This document shows positions 4,935 through 5,214 of a stretch of 5,214 nucleotides of DNA, piece after piece; the first letter of the stretch is position 1, and every line of letters starts with the position of its first letter. The position numbers were made by a program, and so were the translations under genes. The notes under the pieces were generated by a model. That model had not been told where the DNA came from and made no database searches. It saw nothing but the letters and a program-made list of their open reading frames with translations. Where the stretch lies: contig CAIMBV010000107.1 in assembly GCA_903839355.1 (NCBI GenBank), positions 1 through 5,214 on the forward strand. Direction: 5' to 3'. This DNA comes from an uncultured Actinomycetes bacterium (lineage in GTDB: Bacteria; Actinomycetota; Actinomycetes; Nanopelagicales; Nanopelagicaceae).

Positions 4935-5214
4935 ATGGCGACCGATGATAAAAGCACGACCACTGCAAATGGCTATACCGCCAAAGATCTTGCAGTCCTC
5001 GAAGGCCTTGATGCGGTTCGCAAGCGTCCCGGCATGTATATCGGCACGACAGATTCCCGTGGACTTATGCACTGCCTCTGGGAGATTATCGATAACTCCG
5101 TCGATGAGGCGCTCGCAGGTCATTGCACCAAGATCGAGATTAATTTAGAGGCTGATGGATCGGTAGAAGTTCACGACAATGGGCGGGGAATTCCAGTCGA
5201 CAAAGAGCCAAAGA
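4935..5214 (+). CDS. parE: DNA topoisomerase IV subunit B / GyrB-like ATPase subunit (partial, N-terminal part)
   Basis: This is the start of a type IIA topoisomerase ATPase subunit, which works with a ParC/GyrA-type cleavage subunit to pass one DNA duplex through another. Only 93 of the expected 650-700 or so residues are visible; the frame runs off the right edge with no stop. The GHKL ATPase domain begins with [17 protein letters not shown] at 21-37. Glu50 and Asn54 in [13 protein letters not shown] match the catalytic Glu and the Mg-binding Asn of GyrB, and Asp81 in DNGRGIPV matches the adenine-binding Asp. The block [22 protein letters not shown] resembles the second, ParE-like B subunit of Streptomyces more than classical GyrB (which tends to have GLHHLVYEVVDN), and that gene also lies near hrdB. 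Hence ParE is preferred, though GyrB is not fully excluded. ATG 4935 is the best start; an in-frame TTG at 4926 is possible, and a TAA at 4908-4910 limits any extension. Confidence 0.9.
   Translation, partial: MATDDKSTTTANGYTAKDLAVLEGLDAVRKRPGMYIGTTDSRGLMHCLWEIIDNSVDEALAGHCTKIEINLEADGSVEVHDNGRGIPVDKEPK

Noticed and set aside
4945..5148. Plus-strand ORF of 67 codons overlapping the start of parE
   Set aside because: It is out of frame with the clear GHKL ATPase reading from 4935 and has no recognisable motif.
1..5214. A hidden defence system, mobile element or other new multi-gene system
   Set aside because: Every gene belongs to a recognisable housekeeping or common regulatory family. There are no long terminal repeats, transposase, recombinase, toxin-antitoxin pair, CRISPR-like array or tRNA, and the genes are spaced normally.

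Overview
The window reads as an ordinary chromosomal housekeeping region of an actinobacterium with unusually moderate GC content for that phylum. The assignment rests on the primary sigma factor, whose regions 1.2 to 4 resemble the HrdB/SigA type of Streptomyces and Mycobacterium from memory. It also rests on a small zinc-ribbon protein of a family found beside that gene in Actinobacteria, and on a divergent ParE-like type II topoisomerase gene. The base composition, near half GC, and the compact spacing would suit the freshwater acI/Nanopelagicales group or a small-genome relative. That finer placement is inference and was not tested.

Positions 1-1838 hold a methionine-biosynthesis pair on the + strand: the C-terminal part of O-acetylhomoserine sulfhydrylase (metY), then homoserine O-acetyltransferase (metX) after an 8-nt gap. 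MetX makes O-acetylhomoserine from homoserine and acetyl-CoA, and MetY replaces the acetyl group with sulfide to give homocysteine. Positions 1839-1962 carry a clear TATAAT -10 box and the leader of the next gene.

Positions 1963-3468 encode the principal sigma factor on the + strand, from a GTG start. Its N-terminus is unusual: a Lys/Ala-rich tail, a duplicated HRFPTKAE block, and then a strongly acidic segment, with no recognisable region 1.1. A 66-residue CDGSH iron-sulfur protein follows 34 nt later (3503-3703) and may be read through from the sigma gene. After a 154-bp gap with a candidate promoter comes a TetR-type regulator (3858-4496).

The TetR gene converges on a small minus-strand DUF7455-like zinc-ribbon gene (4525-4746). 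A 188-bp divergent spacer separates that gene from the start of a type IIA topoisomerase B subunit, most like ParE. This gene runs off the right edge (4935-5214) and has no Shine-Dalgarno sequence; a -10-like box 8 nt before its ATG suggests leaderless transcription.

I see no mobile element, CRISPR array, tRNA, rRNA, defence cassette or other obviously new system. The most distinctive content is the N-terminal architecture of the sigma factor and the short repeats and palindromes just after it. No gene-free stretch exceeds 300 bases.
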